A program made the position numbers and the translations under genes. Below the pieces are notes generated by a model that worked only from the letters and a program-made list of their open reading frames with translations, did no database searches and was not told the DNA's origin. A stretch of DNA of 64,000 nucleotides from Pyxidicoccus sp. MSG2. Its GTDB lineage: Bacteria; Myxococcota; Myxococcia; Myxococcales; Myxococcaceae. Shown here in pieces: positions 62,468 to 64,000 of this stretch. The DNA lies in NCBI RefSeq assembly GCF_026626705.1, contig NZ_JAPNKC010000001.1, forward strand, positions 9,318,001 through 9,382,000. Reading direction: 5' to 3'. Positions within the stretch are counted from its first letter, which is position 1; each line of letters begins with the position of its first letter.

Positions 62468-63114
62468 TCTCCCACTGGCCCCCTGGCTCCGAGTCGCGAA
62501 GGATTGAAGAGGGCTTCGTCCTGTTTCACGTGAGCGAGCTCGAGCAGCATGCGGGAATCGCCGCGAAGGCGGGTGACTTGGACGGCCCGGTCGAGGTCTA
62601 TGCGGTCGCTCGAGAGGGGGTTCGTGAGACGTGGAACCTCGGCCCCGATGGCAAGGAGGCGCGCTGGAAGGTCAGGGTCGTAGGGTGGGTGGACCACCCG
62701 GACTTCGAGCTCCAGCATGTCCAGGAACGGGTGATGATCTGCTGCCGTGACCTGGAGAGGCGAGCCATGGGCAAGCGGAAGCGCGGCCATGCGTGTTGCT
62801 GGCGGCTCCGTCCGCCGTATCGCCTGGTGAGCGATGAGGAGACCGGCAATGTTATCTTTTCCGGCTCCTGCTCCGGCTTCGTGGAGCATTGCTACGAGCA
62901 GGCTGGAGTGGATCTGGTCAGGGAGGACGGGCTCCCGGAGACGAAGCTCCGGTCCGGAGAGCGCGGCCCCGTTGTGAAGGAGTACAGCTTGGCGCCCGGA
63001 GGGACCATCCGGCGTCTCTTCCCGTCGTACCAGATTCGCGCCTTCCAGAAGGACACTTACCCCTGGGATCCGGACACTGTCTTCCAGTGGTTCCCTGAGA
63101 ACTTCGACAGGTGA
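62464..63114 (+). CDS. NlpC/P60-like cysteine hydrolase candidate
   Basis: A 216-residue protein overlapping the previous gene by ATGA. The segment SGSCSGFVEHCYEQAGVDL (Cys136) resembles the catalytic CSxFV helix of NlpC/P60 and related papain-like amidases or peptidases. A His would be expected downstream; none is near in an obvious strand, so the assignment is tentative. No signal peptide. Confidence 0.45.
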   Translation: MISHWPPGSESRRIEEGFVLFHVSELEQHAGIAAKAGDLDGPVEVYAVAREGVRETWNLGPDGKEARWKVRVVGWVDHPDFELQHVQERVMICCRDLERRAMGKRKRGHACCWRLRPPYRLVSDEETGNVIFSGSCSGFVEHCYEQAGVDLVREDGLPETKLRSGERGPVVKEYSLAPGGTIRRLFPSYQIRAFQKDTYPWDPDTVFQWFPENFDR

Positions 63115-63119
63115 AGGGG

Positions 63120-64000
63120 CTATTGGCTCAGCGCCTTTTGCACGGCGTCGAGCTGCGCTTGATGACGGCTAGTGGTGGGCAGCTTCAGCTCTGACTGCCA
63201 GGCGAGCAGGTTCTGAAGGATGTTGTTCGTCTGCATTGCAAATGCGGACGGGAACCTCTCGAAGTAGGGCCAGATTATCTCCAGGGCTTCGTGCGCCGCC
63301 TGGAGGGCTACCTCCTTGGCTCCTTGCGCATTCAGCAACAGGCCCAGGTTGCTCAAGCTCCTCGCTAGGTCTGGCTGGAAGGCCTCCGGGGTCCTGCGCG
63401 CAAGCTGCCGGTAGATCTCCACGGCCTCACGTATCGCTGCCGAGGACTCCTCTTGCCTCCCCAGCTCGACCAGATGGATTCCCAGATTGTTCAAGCCCAT
63501 GGCCAAGCTGGGAAGGAACGTCTCCGGGTTCCTTTCCGCCAAGTTCCGGGAGATGGCTACCGCCTCCTGAGCGGCCATCAGCGCTTCTTCTCGGCGCCCC
63601 AGTGTCTGCAGGATATTGCCCAAGTTGTTTAGGCCCCCTGCGAGGGAGGGTAGGAAGGCATCCGGAACCTTCGCCGCCAGGTTCCGGGAGATGGCTACCG
63701 CCTCCAGAAAGGCCTTCAGCGCTTGCTCTCGCTGCCCCAGCCCCCACTGGACGCCGCCCAGGTTGTTCAGGCTCATGGCCAAGTTCGGGAGCGAGGCGTC
63801 CTGCTCCTGGGCAAGCCGGGAGTGAAGCGACACGGCTTCTTGTGTCACCGCCAGCGCCTCGTGCATCCGTCCGAGCTCTCGCAGCATAACACCCAGGTTG
63901 TTCAGGCTCAGGGCCAGGTCGGACTGGAAAAGCTCGGGCTGTCTGGCTGCATGTGCCCTGTAGTGCTTCACCGCTTGCTCGATTGTCGCCAGGGCCTCTT
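63120..64000 (-). CDS. tetratricopeptide-repeat protein (partial, 5' end beyond window)
   Basis: A minus-strand frame open from the right edge to 63120, 293 visible codons. It is an array of 42-residue kinesin-light-chain-type TPRs: SLNNLGVMLRELGRMHEALA, SLNNLGGVQWGLGQREQALK, LNNLGNILQTLGRREEALM, LNNLGIHLVELGRQEE, SLSNLGLLLNAQGAKEVALQ. The frame is still TPR-like up to 64000 (EALATIEQAVKHY), so the start lies outside. Such proteins are often linked to NB-ARC, CHAT or caspase-type signalling systems in myxobacteria, but the upstream domain is not visible. Confidence 0.85.
   Translation of the reverse strand, partial: EALATIEQAVKHYRAHAARQPELFQSDLALSLNNLGVMLRELGRMHEALAVTQEAVSLHSRLAQEQDASLPNLAMSLNNLGGVQWGLGQREQALKAFLEAVAISRNLAAKVPDAFLPSLAGGLNNLGNILQTLGRREEALMAAQEAVAISRNLAERNPETFLPSLAMGLNNLGIHLVELGRQEESSAAIREAVEIYRQLARRTPEAFQPDLARSLSNLGLLLNAQGAKEVALQAAHEALEIIWPYFERFPSAFAMQTNNILQNLLAWQSELKLPTTSRHQAQLDAVQKALSQ

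Overview
The window is very GC-rich with strong GC-skewed third codon positions, many secreted lipoprotein hydrolases and a complete copy of the Che3/Crd chemosensory cluster known from Myxococcus xanthus. It most probably comes from a myxobacterium of the Myxococcaceae (Myxococcus/Corallococcus/Pyxidicoccus type). All family assignments come from reading motifs and from memory; no database search was run.

Layout. 1-10.6 kb: secreted or lipoprotein hydrolases (alpha/beta hydrolase, neprosin-like peptidase, M43 metalloprotease), an APC amino-acid permease, a sulfotransferase, an SRAP/YedK-type protein, a nucleoside-hydrolase-like protein and an AraC regulator. 10.6-16.2 kb: a cytochrome P450, a lipoprotein that aligns with thiaminase I over its catalytic Cys and Glu, a short Hsp70 homolog, and AzlCD. 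16.2-28.0 kb: the crdA < > crdB-cheW3-(mini-cheW)-mcp3A-mcp3B-cheA3-cheB3-cheR3 cluster, with CrdA a sigma54 activator. 28.1-30.5 kb: a TPR lipoprotein, a metallophosphatase-like gene with an in-frame UGA followed by a SECIS-like hairpin (a candidate selenoprotein), and rpmE with a structured leader. 30.7-37.2 kb: an orphan beta-class DNA methyltransferase, an M1 aminopeptidase, and a fatty-acid beta-oxidation pair (FadN-like multifunctional enzyme plus thiolase) with a TetR-like operator palindrome. 37.4-42.4 kb: a three-gene lipid-type operon made of an alpha-oxoamine synthase, a fatty-acid-hydroxylase/acyltransferase fusion and a second GNAT acyltransferase. 42.3-47.3 kb: a membrane MutS-like ATPase, an M4 metalloprotease and a small lipoprotein.

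47.5-53.3 kb looks like a small unassigned biosynthetic cluster: two SAM methyltransferases, a class I isoprenoid-synthase-like enzyme, a 79-residue peptide with an NHLP/nitrile-hydratase-like leader and a Gly-rich tail, a P450 and an S41 peptidase. 53.5-54.9 kb is a decayed IS21-family element. Beyond it, 55.0-63.1 kb is an uncharacterised module: a large three-TM coiled-coil protein, two tandem caspase-fold proteins (one with the catalytic Cys position changed), a frameshifted gene, a Fis-type HTH protein and two unknown proteins, followed by a TPR protein running off the end.

Most striking observations: (1) UGA-encoded selenocysteine in a CGU motif with a hairpin 12 nt downstream; (2) thiaminase I homolog in a myxobacterium; (3) peptide/isoprenoid cluster; (4) oxoamine synthase-hydroxylase-acyltransferase operon resembling bacterial sphingolipid logic; (5) active/pseudo caspase pair.
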